Below are positions 4,977 to 5,562 of a stretch of DNA of 5,562 nt, piece after piece. A program made the position numbers and the translations under genes. Numbering within the stretch: position 1 is the stretch's first letter; every line of letters begins with the position of its first letter. Origin of the DNA: Candidatus Scatomorpha stercoravium (GTDB taxonomy: Bacteria; Bacillota; Clostridia; Oscillospirales; Oscillospiraceae); the NCBI GenBank assembly GCA_018716005.1, contig DVKN01000129.1, positions 1 through 5,562 on the forward strand, read 5' to 3'. The notes under the pieces are model-generated. The model made no database searches. It was not told the DNA's origin and worked only from the letters and a program-made list of their open reading frames with translations.

Positions 4977-5009
4977 GAAAGGCCCGCCGGGGGATCCGGC
5001 GGGCCTTTC
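4977..5009 (+). terminator. Hairpin terminator of rpsT
   Basis: A perfect 14-bp, GC-rich stem (4977-4990 with 4996-5009) closes a 5-base loop 12 nt after the rpsT stop. The stem ends with CCTTTC and is followed by CGCTTTGCTTCG, so the U-tract is broken and weak. On the other strand it also ends in CCTTTC, so it could back up the SLH gene terminator in a convergent arrangement. Confidence 0.8.
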
Positions 5010-5031
5010 GCTTTGCTTCGCGCGAGACTGC

Positions 5032-5065
5032 AAAAGCCCCGCCTGCTTTAACGGCAGGCGGGGCT
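5032..5065 (-). terminator. Rho-independent terminator of the SLH-protein gene
   Basis: A 12-bp stem (5035-5046 with 5054-5065) around a 7-base loop lies about 30 nt past the stop codon of the minus-strand SLH gene. Read on the minus strand the hairpin runs directly into TTTT (5032-5035). On the plus strand it is followed by CGTCATG, so its polarity is minus. Confidence 0.85.
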
Positions 5066-5095
5066 CGTCATGTATTAGTGCGTACCGGCGATGGC

Positions 5096-5562
5096 TCAGG
5101 CGGCCTCGTCCAGGCCGGCGAGGCGGGCGAGGACGGTGGCGCCCATGGCGCGGTTTGCGCTGCCGTTGGGGTTGAAGGCTCCGCCGTCAACGCCTTCCAT
5201 CAGGCCGGACTCGGCGCAGTAGGCCACGGCGGCCCCGGCCCAGTCGGCTATGGAAGCGGCGTCGGTGTATTCGAGCTCAGGCTCCGCAACCTCTTCGGCA
5301 CCCTTGTAGAGGCAGTAACGGTAGAGGACCGTGGCCATCTCCTGACGGGTCATGTTGGCGAAGGGGTCATAGGTGGTCTCGCTGCGGCCCTTGACTATCT
5401 CGTTCTGGCTGGCCCAGAGGACGGCGTCGGAGTAGTACTCGCCGTCGGCGCAGTCGGTGAACACCTCGGAGACCTTGCCCTCGACCTCCTGCTCGCCGTC
5501 GAGACGGTAGAGCATGGTGACGAGCATGGCGCGGTTCATGTTGACGTAGGGCGCGAAGGTGG
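5096..5562 (-). CDS. S-layer homology (SLH) domain protein, C-terminal part only
   Basis: SLH modules usually anchor exported proteins non-covalently to secondary cell-wall polymers. The frame stays open to the right edge of the window (TFAPYVN precedes the first ATG at 5537-5539 and is itself SLH sequence), so the start lies outside and that ATG is internal. Of 154 visible residues, 1-22 are the end of one SLH module (TFAPYVNMNRAMLVTMLYRL). Residues 34-87 are a second (FTDC..YYSDAVLWASQNEIVKG..TYDPFANMTRQEMATVLYRY) and 98-154 a third, ending at the protein C-terminus. The motifs at the classical TRAE position read NRAM, TRQE and NRAM. What the N-terminal part does cannot be seen. Signal peptide and promoter lie outside the window. 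It converges on rpsT. Confidence 0.92.
   Translation of the reverse strand, partial: TFAPYVNMNRAMLVTMLYRLDGEQEVEGKVSEVFTDCADGEYYSDAVLWASQNEIVKGRSETTYDPFANMTRQEMATVLYRYCLYKGAEEVAEPELEYTDAASIADWAGAAVAYCAESGLMEGVDGGAFNPNGSANRAMGATVLARLAGLDEAA

Overview
The window looks like a chromosomal segment of a GC-rich, endospore-forming member of the Clostridia, probably an Oscillospiraceae-type gut bacterium. The reasons are a germination protease (GPR), a Soj/Spo0J-type ParA-ParB pair with Spo0J-type parS sites, an S-layer-homology (SLH) protein with 'NRAM/TRQE' motifs, purine-rich Shine-Dalgarno sites, and intergenic hairpin repeats of a kind I associate with such genomes. The lineage is inferred; no species is claimed.

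Layout. Positions 1-360 (+) hold the C-terminal part of a GNAT acetyltransferase, followed by a textbook intrinsic terminator (379-413). About 245 bases without a gene follow (414-659), containing a chain of hairpins that looks like a composite intergenic repeat. From 3651 down to 660 runs a minus-strand operon, parA-parB-serS, with a strong SigA-type promoter (3623-3651), a 1-nt parA/parB gap and a 13-nt parB/serS gap. Two parS sites (3654-3669, 3680-3695) lie just upstream of that promoter. The GPR gene (3696-4538, minus) ends directly against the second parS. It is divergent from rpsT (4705-4965, +), and their promoters lie back to back in 4563-4704. Beyond rpsT, two hairpin terminators separate it from a convergent SLH protein gene that runs off the right edge (5096-5562, minus).

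How the genes relate. ParA and ParB with parS form the chromosome-segregation system that organises the origin region. GPR degrades small acid-soluble proteins of the spore during germination, and its candidate promoter matches the forespore SigF consensus. serS and rpsT are translation genes. The rpsT-gpr divergent pair is a known Bacillus neighbourhood, but there it is far from soj/spo0J; here it is joined to the parS/parAB locus. The notable points are regulatory: parS nearly abuts the parA -35, a perfect 9-bp inverted repeat straddles the parA -10, and a forespore gene sits at the segregation locus. The seryl-tRNA synthetase also has unusual class II motifs. I see no phage, insertion sequence, CRISPR array, tRNA or rRNA, and no evidence of a wholly new multi-gene system.
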